DNA of 64,000 nucleotides from contig NZ_FNBH01000002.1 in assembly GCF_900102265.1 (NCBI RefSeq), positions 868,001 to 932,000 on the forward strand, in the 5' to 3' direction. Position 1 is the first letter of the stretch. Each line of letters opens with the position of its first letter. Of this stretch, positions 35,681-42,621 are shown in pieces. The notes under the pieces were generated by a model that was not told where the DNA came from, searched no databases, and worked only from the letters and a program-made list of their open reading frames with translations. Position numbers and translations under genes: made by a program. This DNA comes from Epilithonimonas hungarica. Lineage in GTDB: Bacteria > Bacteroidota > Bacteroidia > Flavobacteriales > Weeksellaceae.

Positions 35681-35974
35681 ATGTTTGGAAAACTAAATAA
35701 AAAATACAGCAATGCCCTACTTTCATTCAATTTTTATGCTCTCGCGATTTTAGTAATATTTTTAATTGCAATCTCGGGAAGGTTCAAATCGGGGCCATGT
35801 ACACCAAACTTAGATATCCTGTCCGTAATCTTTTTATATCTTATTTCTTTTATTCTTCTTTTAATCAATGGAGTAAGATTCTTCTATTATAAGAAACCCA
35901 ACAAATATTCTTTTTATATGCATTTAATTGCATTTTCTCTATTGACATTTTTTTTCTTCACATTTAAAAAATAA
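35681..35974 (+). CDS. small membrane protein of unknown function
   Basis: The 97-residue protein has three hydrophobic segments (about 15-33, 46-65 and 78-94) and a basic start. It begins 16 bases after the mutase stop codon, so it could be cotranscribed. No family is recognised and no conserved motif is visible. Confidence 0.5.
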   Translation: MFGKLNKKYSNALLSFNFYALAILVIFLIAISGRFKSGPCTPNLDILSVIFLYLISFILLLINGVRFFYYKKPNKYSFYMHLIAFSLLTFFFFTFKK

Positions 35975-35977
35975 TTC

Positions 35978-36163
35978 TATATTTGCATCTGAAAATTAAG
36001 TTCAATCAACAAAAATAACAACGAAGCAATGTTCAAATACAATCAACATACATCAGTAGGATTGCCTTTTGCAAAGGCGAGGCTTCGTGGTTTGGTACAT
36101 TCTTAGAATAACAGTACAATGAAATATCAAAACCCGAAGTCGTAAGATTTTCGGGTTTTTTAT
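35978..36163 (+). ncRNA. Structured RNA with own promoter, mini-ORF and terminator upstream of rtcB
   Basis: TATATTTG (35978-35985) is a consensus -7 element. ACGAAGC (36021-36027) pairs perfectly with GCTTCGT (36082-36088), enclosing a second hairpin GCCTTT TGC AAAGGC (36064-36078). A 10-bp terminator (AAAACCCGAA 36129-36138 with TTCGGGTTTT 36050s loop end, 36150-36159) and U-run close the unit. A 25-codon ORF (36029-36106, starting MFKYNQHTSVG) lies across the structure, and an 8-codon ORF (MKYQNPKS) is inside the terminator. The layout resembles an attenuator leader, but rtcB is 270 bases further on. Confidence 0.55.
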
Positions 36164-36433
36164 TGCGCAATATTTCAAACTCAAAACAGTTTCCCCGAAA
36201 TCAATTTTTATTAGGAGCTTAATCCCGCTTTCCGCTATATCTTTTTCCGCCAACGCTTTTTTCAAGCCAAGGCAAAAAAAGGATGCCGCTGCAATCGGGG
36301 CTAAGGATTTCAACTCCAAATCAACATTTGTCATAAAAATATTGTGACAACAAACATCAACTAAAAAACTAGTTGAAAATATTCGATGTGAGAAAATCAC
36401 TTATCTCTCATCATTTATCAATTATAGAAAACA
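36164..36433. repeat. Repeat-bearing spacer before rtcB
   Basis: A degenerate palindrome runs from about 36212 to 36308. It contains CCCGCTTTCCGCTATATC on the left and GGATGCCGCTGCAATCGGGG on the right, typical of Chryseobacterium-like intergenic repeats. A TCTCATCATTTATCAATTAT unit follows at about 36405-36424. No gene is supported; the 115-codon minus-strand ORF here is made of repeat and leader sequence. Confidence 0.6.
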
Positions 36434-37825
36434 ATGGGAAATTTAAAACTAAAAGGAAAAGATATATTAAAATTGGGTTATCCAAACAACCAGAGCGTTA
36501 ACATCGCTTTGGAAGTGATGAAAAGAAATTTTGCAACCAAAAATATTCATTATGTAAAATCTCTTCTCAAGGAAATCCAGCAAAATCCGGAGAACTTCGA
36601 GAAAGATTTAACCTTTGGACAAATTGCAGAAGCTTTGCTTTCATCAAAGAAAACTGAGAAAAGAATGCTCAATACCAACCGGGCATCATTTCAGATTTTC
36701 GGAAATAATATTTCAGAGGAAGCAAAAAACCAACTGTACATCGCACTGAAACTGCCAATTGCAACACAAGGTGCTTTGATGCCCGATGCACACAGCGGTT
36801 ACGGACTTCCAATTGGTGGAGTTCTAGCAGTTGAAAATGCAGTGATTCCTTATGGAGTCGGGATGGATATTGGTTGCAGAATGTCGCTCAGTATTCTGGA
36901 TACGCCAATTTCATATCTCGACGGCGCAAAAGACAAATATGAAAAAGCGCTTGCAGAACACACCAAATTCGGCATGTACGAAACGCACAAATCTCACATC
37001 GACCACGAAATTTTCGACAGAGATACGTTCGATTTGATTCCGATTTTGAGAAGATTAAAAGGAAAAGCCATCAAACAAATGGGAAGTTCTGGCGGTGGAA
37101 ATCACTTTGTGGAATTTGGAGAGGTTGAAATCACGGAAGAAGACGAACAAATCGGACTTCCAAAAGGAAAATACCTCGGAATTCTTTCTCACAGTGGTTC
37201 GCGCGGATTGGGAGCCGAAATCGCTCAGTATTATTCAAGAGTCGCGACAGAACAATGTCCGTTGCCAAAAGAAGCACAAAACTTCGCTTGGCTGGATTTG
37301 AACACGCATCTCGGCTTAGAATATTGGACAGCAATGAATTTGGCGGGAGATTACGCTTCGGCTTGTCACGACGATATTCACAGAAGATTGGTGAAAGCAG
37401 TCGGAGGAAGAGTGAAAGCCAGAATTGAAAACCATCACAACTTTGCTTGGAAAGAAATCCACAACGGAAAAGAAGTGATCGTTCACAGAAAAGGCGCAAC
37501 TCCAGCCAATGAAAATGAATTGGGAATGATTCCGGGTTCGATGACGGCGAAAGGTTTCATCGTTCGTGGAAAAGGAAATCCAGATTCTTTAAATTCAGCT
37601 TCGCACGGAGCTGGACGGGAATTTTCGAGAGGTGAATGCAGAAACCGTTTTACTCAAAATGACATTAAGAAAGAATTAAAACTTAAAAATGTTGCGTTGC
37701 TGGGCGGAAATGCCGAAGAAGCTCCGATGGCGTACAAAGACATTAATGAAGTGATGAACGCACAAAACGATTTGGTCGATATTCTTGGAACTTTCCAACC
37801 CCGAATTGTAAGGATGGATAAGTAA
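36434..37825 (+). CDS. rtcB: RNA-splicing ligase RtcB, PrfH-associated (RtcB2-like)
   Basis: The 463-residue protein joins 2',3'-cyclic phosphate (or 3'-phosphate) and 5'-OH RNA ends with GTP and Mn2+. The metal site is complete: Asp145/Cys148 in GMDIGCRM, Asn223/His224 in GGGNHFVE, His253 in SHSGSRG, and His334/335 in NHHNFAWKE. The guanylylated His391 lies in ASHGAGREFSRG. The gene for release factor homologue PrfH begins 91 bases downstream. RtcB2-PrfH pairs are known to repair 16S rRNA cut in the decoding centre by colicin E3-like or CdiA toxins, so this is the likely role here. Confidence 0.93.
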   Translation: MGNLKLKGKDILKLGYPNNQSVNIALEVMKRNFATKNIHYVKSLLKEIQQNPENFEKDLTFGQIAEALLSSKKTEKRMLNTNRASFQIFGNNISEEAKNQLYIALKLPIATQGALMPDAHSGYGLPIGGVLAVENAVIPYGVGMDIGCRMSLSILDTPISYLDGAKDKYEKALAEHTKFGMYETHKSHIDHEIFDRDTFDLIPILRRLKGKAIKQMGSSGGGNHFVEFGEVEITEEDEQIGLPKGKYLGILSHSGSRGLGAEIAQYYSRVATEQCPLPKEAQNFAWLDLNTHLGLEYWTAMNLAGDYASACHDDIHRRLVKAVGGRVKARIENHHNFAWKEIHNGKEVIVHRKGATPANENELGMIPGSMTAKGFIVRGKGNPDSLNSASHGAGREFSRGECRNRFTQNDIKKELKLKNVALLGGNAEEAPMAYKDINEVMNAQNDLVDILGTFQPRIVRMDK

Positions 37826-37833
37826 ATACACTC

Positions 37834-37899
37834 TGTCATTCTGAACGTAGTGAAGAATCTCAACATTTCAAAAGAGATTCCTCCTTCGTCGGAATGACA
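37834..37899. repeat. TGTCATTCTG-type palindrome between rtcB and prfH
   Basis: TGTCATTCTGAACG...GAAGAATCTC and GAGATTCC...CGGAATGACA form imperfect arms of about 27 bases. The element has entered the spacer of the rtcB-prfH pair. Confidence 0.85.
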
Positions 37900-37916
37900 A
37901 AAAAAATTAAAAATCA

Positions 37917-38615
37917 ATGGACAAAATAATACAAATCACCTCGGGAAAAGGACTTTTAGAATGTCAATGGGTAGTTGCCAAAGTTCTGAAGGTTTTTCTT
38001 GAGGAAGCAAAACAAAATAAAATCGATTACGAAATCATTCACCGTGAAAATGGCGATGAAAACCTGACTTTGAAATCTGTGGCCTTATTATTAAAAGGAA
38101 AAGATATAAATGAATTTTTAAAAACCTGGCTTGGTAGTATTCTTTGGATTGGGAAAAGCACCTACAGAAAATTTCATAAACGAAGCAATTGGTTTATCGG
38201 GATTTTCGAACTGGAAGGTTTGGAGAAAATTGAATTTAATGAGAAAGAAATTCAGTTTCAGACGGCGAGAAGTCAGGGAAGCGGCGGACAAAACGTGAAT
38301 AAAGTGGAAACAGCCGTTCGGGCAATCTATCCGAAAACCGGACAAAGTGTTTTCGTGCAGGATTCCCGTTCGCAGGTTGAGAATAAAAAACTTTCAATTA
38401 TTCGCTTAAAAGAAAAAGTGATGGAATTTCATATTCAACAATTGGAAAAACAAATGCAGGAAACGTGGAACAATCATTTGAATGTTCAAAGAGGAAATCC
38501 AATCCGAACATTCTCGGGAAGCGATTTTAAAAAGAATCATCAGGAAAAATCTTTCAAAAAAGAAAGAAATCAACTGAAAAACGAATTAAAAAACTACAGA
38601 AATGACCTTAACTAA
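37917..38615 (+). CDS. prfH: peptide chain release factor-like protein PrfH
   Basis: The 232-residue protein has the catalytic release-factor domain with GGQ at residues 123-125 in RSQGSGGQNVNKV and a basic C-terminal tail. It lacks the tripeptide stop-codon recognition motif (PxT or SPF) of RF1/RF2. The N-terminal part (QITSGKGLLECQWVVAKVL) is typical of the PrfH family. PrfH releases the nascent chain from ribosomes damaged in the decoding centre, so that RtcB2 can religate the 16S rRNA. A TPR gene overlaps its end by 14 bases. Confidence 0.93.
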   Translation: MDKIIQITSGKGLLECQWVVAKVLKVFLEEAKQNKIDYEIIHRENGDENLTLKSVALLLKGKDINEFLKTWLGSILWIGKSTYRKFHKRSNWFIGIFELEGLEKIEFNEKEIQFQTARSQGSGGQNVNKVETAVRAIYPKTGQSVFVQDSRSQVENKKLSIIRLKEKVMEFHIQQLEKQMQETWNNHLNVQRGNPIRTFSGSDFKKNHQEKSFKKERNQLKNELKNYRNDLN

Positions 38616-39134
38616 AAGTAAATATTATTTCGAAGCTTTGGATAACTATCCTTACAGCTTGCCGGATTGTCTTGAAGCGTTGAATTACGCGCTTTCGTAC
38701 GACCCTGAAGAGCAGATTCGATTTGTTTGATGGGAAGAATCTACAGCGAAATGCTCAATGATTATGAAAAAGCAAAACTCTATTTCGAGGAAGCGATGCA
38801 ATGTGATGTCACCAATCTGAAAACGCCAAAATATTACATCAAATGTCTTTTGGATAACGAAGATTTGCAGGAAGCAGAAAAACTGATTACCTATTCTTTA
38901 AAAATAAAAGGAATTGATAAATGTAGAATTCTAATCCATAAGGCACATTTGTCTGAGATAAAAATGGATTTCAAAAAGGCATTGGAAAATTTGAAGAAAG
39001 CTAAGAATTTTGCTTATGACCAATCGATGCTGGACTTTTTGAAGAGTAAAGAAAAACTCATCAAAGAGAAAATGCCAAAAAAATCCAAAACAGCTTGTAA
39101 GCGTAAAAATGAAAAGAAGAAGGAAACCCAATAA
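38602..39134 (+). pseudogene. TPR-type protein, third gene of the rtcB-prfH unit, with a 1-base frameshift
   Basis: ATG 38602 overlaps prfH by 14 bases and opens a frame of 42 codons (MTLTKSKYYFEALDNYPYSL ... ALNYALSYDPE) ending at TGA 38728-38730. The continuation lies in the -1 frame: ADSICLMGRIYSEMLNDYEK, reading to TAA at 39132-39134. Joining at about 38705-38712 gives a continuous TPR-like protein of about 177 residues with a Lys-rich tail, so one base seems to be missing there. No classical slippery heptamer is visible. It may be a recent mutation or a sequencing error. A role alongside RNA repair is inferred only from position. Confidence 0.75.
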
Positions 39135-39148
39135 GGTTTCCTTTTTAT
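39121..39148 (+). terminator. Terminator of the rtcB-prfH-TPR unit
   Basis: AGGAAACC (39121-39128) and GGTTTCCT (39135-39142) form a stem with a TTTTT tail; the TPR stop codon lies in the loop. Confidence 0.82.
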
Positions 39149-39155
39149 ACTTTAA

Positions 39156-39464
39156 CTATTTCTTAGCATTAGCATTCACATAAGCTAAAACCCAGTTGGT
39201 TTCTTCTGCTGTTAATTTTGCTTTTGGTGCCATTCTTTCCATAATCGGTTTCCAATCAGCAACGGTGAACTCCGAAGGTGTTGGTAATCCGTGACATCTT
39301 CCACAACGCAGGTTGTACAGATCCTCTCCTTTTTTAAGGATTTCTTCTTTGGTAAGATTTACAATAGCCGTATTAGCTCCCGTCGTTGGCGATGTTGTTT
39401 GTTGTGTTTTACAAGAATAGACGATTACGCCCAAAAGGCACAAACTGTATATGTATTTTTTCAT
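39156..39464 (-). CDS. lipoprotein monohaem cytochrome c-like protein
   Basis: I use the ATG at 39464 (102 residues). The lipobox VIVYSC puts the lipidated Cys at residue 18. Haem is attached through Cys54, Cys57 and His58 in LRCGRCHGL. A downstream Met in MERMAPKAKL is a likely second haem ligand. The protein would be a small electron carrier or redox-active lipoprotein in the periplasm. Its partner is not evident from the neighbours. The gene ends close to the terminator of the convergent rtcB unit. Confidence 0.85.
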   Translation of the reverse strand: MKKYIYSLCLLGVIVYSCKTQQTTSPTTGANTAIVNLTKEEILKKGEDLYNLRCGRCHGLPTPSEFTVADWKPIMERMAPKAKLTAEETNWVLAYVNANAKK

Positions 39465-39552
39465 TATTTTTGAATTTGATTTTATCAAAAGTAATCAATT
39501 TGGTTGCAGATAAAATCAGCCCAACGTAATTTGTAATTATTCCAAATTCCCA

Positions 39553-40539
39553 ATGACAAAACAACTCAGCTTACAGGATTATATCGATGGAATCCAATCT
39601 TCGGACAAAAGGATCTTGGGAAAAGCCATTACACTTGTCGAAAGTAAAAAGCCTGAGCATCGGGAAATGGCGGATAAATTACTGAAAGAAATCTTACCAT
39701 TCACAGGAAAATCTGTCCGAATTGGAATTACTGGCGTTCCTGGTGCTGGAAAATCGACATTCATAGAAAGTTTTGGGAAGTTTGCGATTGAACAAGGAAA
39801 AAAAGTGGCTGTTCTGGCAATAGACCCAAGTTCATCTATCAATAAAGGAAGTATTCTAGGCGATAAAACCAGAATGGAAGAATTGGCAAAAGACCCGAAT
39901 GCTTTTATCCGGCCAAGTCCAAGTTCCGGATTTTTGGGCGGAATTGCCAATACGACTTTTGAAAGTCTTCTGATTTGTGAAGCAGCAGGTTTTGATTATA
40001 TCCTGATAGAAACGGTTGGAGTCGGTCAAAGTGAAACTTTAGTCAATGACATTACGGACGTTTTTCTTTTTCTGAAAGTCATTGGAACTGGCGACGAATT
40101 GCAAGGAATCAAACGCGGAATAATGGAAATGGCGGATTTGATCTTCATCAATAAAGTCAATTCCGAGAATCTCTCGAAAGCTAAAATGACTAAAACCGAA
40201 CTCACAAGAGCTCTGCAATTCATTACTCCTAAAGAGAAAAATTGGAAAATCCCTGTGATTCTTGGCTCAGCTTTGGAGAAAACAGGGCTTGATGAAATCT
40301 ATAATAAAATCGAGGATTATATCTCATTAAAGAAAAAAAACGGAACTTTCCTAGAAACAAGAAAAAATCAGGCTCAGAAAAGATTCGAATTTTGGGTGAA
40401 AGAATATATTCTTGAAAAGGCAAAAAATGACCATCTTATGGAAAATTCTTTTCAGGAGCATAAAAAAAATGCTTCAGAACTCCTGTCTAATCCGAGTTCC
40501 GAAGCCAATGATTTTGTGAAAAAGTTATTTGGAAATTAA
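39553..40539 (+). CDS. meaB: methylmalonyl-CoA mutase-associated GTPase MeaB
   Basis: The 328-residue G3E-type GTPase has a P-loop GVPGAGKST at 61-69, the Mg-binding switch region LAIDPSSSINKGSILGDKTRM, ETVGVGQSE and the base-recognition FINKVN. It gates B12 loading of methylmalonyl-CoA mutase and protects it. The mutase gene is upstream at 33541. Its stop codon directly abuts the stop of the convergent lipoprotein gene, with no spacer and hence no shared terminator. Confidence 0.94.
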   Translation: MTKQLSLQDYIDGIQSSDKRILGKAITLVESKKPEHREMADKLLKEILPFTGKSVRIGITGVPGAGKSTFIESFGKFAIEQGKKVAVLAIDPSSSINKGSILGDKTRMEELAKDPNAFIRPSPSSGFLGGIANTTFESLLICEAAGFDYILIETVGVGQSETLVNDITDVFLFLKVIGTGDELQGIKRGIMEMADLIFINKVNSENLSKAKMTKTELTRALQFITPKEKNWKIPVILGSALEKTGLDEIYNKIEDYISLKKKNGTFLETRKNQAQKRFEFWVKEYILEKAKNDHLMENSFQEHKKNASELLSNPSSEANDFVKKLFGN

Positions 40540-41061
40540 TTATTTCGCAGCTGAAATATTTCCGTCAAAGCTGATTGGCTGTCTATTATTGGATTGTATA
40601 GACAAAAATGCACTTCCATTTTTAAATATCTCTAGACTGAAAACATAATTTTCTTTTTGGTCTCTCGGTGTGATCACAAAAAGTGTATTTCCTTTTTTGC
40701 TCGTGGATTGTTTTACTGTGAATTCTTTAGATTCAAAGGTCAATCCACCTTTTGTGGCATCGCCAGGACTCACATTAAAAGCTCTTCCAAAGTACGGTAA
40801 AGCAACACTGAACAAATCTTTTTTGAGATTGAATCCATAACCTGGGTCAAGGTTCAAAAGTCTAGTTCCCGTGGAACCTGGCATCGAGTTCATTACGTTA
40901 ATGACATCATAATTGGTTGGAAATGCTCTCGTTGCGTTGAAATCAAATTCTTTTTTTTCTATCGAGGAAGTTAATGTTACCGGGTCAAGATAAATTTGGC
41001 TTCCGCAACTCATTGTCATCAGCGCAATACTTATCATTAAAATAAAAGATCTCATATTCAT
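40540..41061 (-). CDS. putative lipoprotein with DUF4251-like composition
   Basis: I choose ATG 41061 (173 residues; MNMRSF...); ATG 41055 is also possible. The lipobox LMTMSCGS follows a hydrophobic signal. The mature protein is rich in beta strands: DVINVMNSMPGSTGTRLLNLDPGYGF, FSVALPYFGRAF and FVITPRDQKENYVFSLEIF. This resembles small DUF4251 proteins of Bacteroidota, which are uncharacterised. That family call is tentative. Confidence 0.7.
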   Translation of the reverse strand: MNMRSFILMISIALMTMSCGSQIYLDPVTLTSSIEKKEFDFNATRAFPTNYDVINVMNSMPGSTGTRLLNLDPGYGFNLKKDLFSVALPYFGRAFNVSPGDATKGGLTFESKEFTVKQSTSKKGNTLFVITPRDQKENYVFSLEIFKNGSAFLSIQSNNRQPISFDGNISAAK

Positions 41062-41123
41062 TATATTAGAATAATTAATTATCAAAAATCATACAATCTT
41101 TAGATTGCTCAAAAAGGAAAAGG

Positions 41124-42230
41124 TTAATGACTGTGTTCTAATTCTTTTTTGCAGTCTGAGAATATCTTGAGAATCTTATCCTCTTCATTTTCCCAGCAAA
41201 GTTCGTCTGCGGCCACATTTAAGTTATGAAGGTAAGCGGCCTTCCCTTTTCCAAGAACTATTTTAAGTTTTTCTGCAAGATGCTCCGGAGAATGATTTTC
41301 TATAATCTCGCCAACCCCAAACGACCTTACAATGCTCGACATTTCTGGAAAATCAGAAACTACGACGGGAACTCGGGATTGGATATAATCAGAGATCTTG
41401 TTTGGTAAAGAATAGTAATAGCTTAATCCATTATTTTCTTCGATGCTCAATCCAACATCGGCTTTTGGAGTGATTTCACGAAGATCTTCAGGACGAAGTT
41501 TCCCAAGGAATTTGATTTTATTTTCAACTTTAGACTTTTTCGCGATTTCTCGAAATTCCTTTTCCATTGGACCACCACCCGCGATCCAAAGTTCAGCATT
41601 TTCAATCGATTGCATTGCAAGAATTGCCTTATCGATTCCACGTGAATAGTTTAACCAGCCTTGATATAGGATTATTTTGGTAGAATTTTCTGTCGTTCCG
41701 TTAAACTCGAGCTTTCGAGGCAAATTTCTTAAAACAACAGGCTTATTGATTCCGTATTCTTTTGAAAACCAGTTAGCATAGGACTCACTCGCAGCTACCA
41801 TTTTTTTGATTTTTGGCACAAAGGTCTTTTCTATCTTCTTCCAAATATGTTTTACCCAACGACCTTGTATTGTCGGCATTTCTGTAAAGATCTCATGACT
41901 ATCAAAGACCAGGGGTATGCCCAATTTTTTAGAAACGAGATAATTTGGCATCAATGTTTCCAGGTCATTGGCCAATAAAATGGTCTTATTGTCAGCATTT
42001 TTTTTGATTTCCTGATATAACTTTTTCTGGTATTCTATATAAGCTAATCGGAGTATCTTGGATTTCAAAGGAATCCGGAAAAAAGGATAAGGCCGCTCCA
42101 TTTCTGGCGCTCCCAACCAGTTATTTCCAATAAGGATCGGCTGATATCCACTATCATAAAGCGTCTTACATACCTTTTCCACACGTTGGTCCGTGTACAG
42201 ATTATTAAAAACACTTACGATAACTTTCAT
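41124..42230 (-). CDS. glycosyltransferase, GT4-like
   Basis: The 368-residue GT-B enzyme begins VSVFNNLYTDQRVEKVC, a typical start for this group. It has the nucleotide-sugar binding segment ILYQGWLNYSRGIDKAI and the conserved acidic EENNGLSYYYSLPNKISDYIQ. It probably transfers a sugar to a surface polysaccharide or glycolipid. No sugar-specific clue is seen. One base separates it from the small membrane gene upstream, so they form one operon. Confidence 0.88.
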   Translation of the reverse strand: MKVIVSVFNNLYTDQRVEKVCKTLYDSGYQPILIGNNWLGAPEMERPYPFFRIPLKSKILRLAYIEYQKKLYQEIKKNADNKTILLANDLETLMPNYLVSKKLGIPLVFDSHEIFTEMPTIQGRWVKHIWKKIEKTFVPKIKKMVAASESYANWFSKEYGINKPVVLRNLPRKLEFNGTTENSTKIILYQGWLNYSRGIDKAILAMQSIENAELWIAGGGPMEKEFREIAKKSKVENKIKFLGKLRPEDLREITPKADVGLSIEENNGLSYYYSLPNKISDYIQSRVPVVVSDFPEMSSIVRSFGVGEIIENHSPEHLAEKLKIVLGKGKAAYLHNLNVAADELCWENEEDKILKIFSDCKKELEHSH

Positions 42231-42231
42231 C

Positions 42232-42447
42232 TTAATCTTTTTTTATGATGTGATAGATCTGAATAAAAGCGAGAACGGCATTCGGAATAATAATTGGCCA
42301 AAGCGTTCCACTATATATACCATAGACTACAAAACATATGCATCCCAACAAATTTACCGTTCTAATGGTTGTGATTTTTTTTAATAAGAAACTGCAGACC
42401 ACGAAAACGGAAGCCAAATAACCAACATATTCTGACCAATTATCCAT
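42232..42447 (-). CDS. YgjV-like small membrane protein
   Basis: The 71-residue protein has three predicted membrane helices (EYVGYLASVFVVCSFLL, VNLLGCICFVVYGIY and LWPIIIPNAVLAFIQIYHI). The form and the LKKITTIRTVNLLGC junction are those of short YgjV-type proteins in Flavobacteriia. The function is unknown; the fold may resemble a half-transporter (SemiSWEET-like). It is the first gene of the unit with the glycosyltransferase. Confidence 0.7.
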   Translation of the reverse strand: MDNWSEYVGYLASVFVVCSFLLKKITTIRTVNLLGCICFVVYGIYSGTLWPIIIPNAVLAFIQIYHIIKKD

Positions 42448-42562
42448 TTAATAATTTTTTTGAGGATTACAAACCTAAACATTTTTGAACTGAAAAAAAA
42501 ATAATGTCAGAAAGTCCTGTTTTTTCTAATGGCAACCTATTTGCAACCAAATATTTAAATTT

Positions 42563-42579
42563 TACAATAATTTATTGTA
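42563..42579. promoter_or_regulatory. Perfect palindrome upstream of clpC
   Basis: TACAATAA T TTATTGTA is a perfect 17-base dyad, 43 bases upstream of the clpC ATG. Its size and position suit an operator. It could also be chance in AT-rich DNA. Related IR sequence is at 51372-51394. Confidence 0.35.
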
Positions 42580-42621
42580 GGATTGATCATAAAAAACATA
42601 ACTTAGTGTATATTTTTAATT

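Noticed and set aside
36053-36400. 115-codon minus-strand ORF upstream of rtcB
   Set aside because: It is composed of the repeat and the complement of the structured RNA; there is no protein-like pattern.
38700-38732. Programmed -1 frameshift in the TPR gene
   Set aside because: No X XXY YYZ heptamer or downstream pseudoknot is seen; a simple one-base deletion is more likely.
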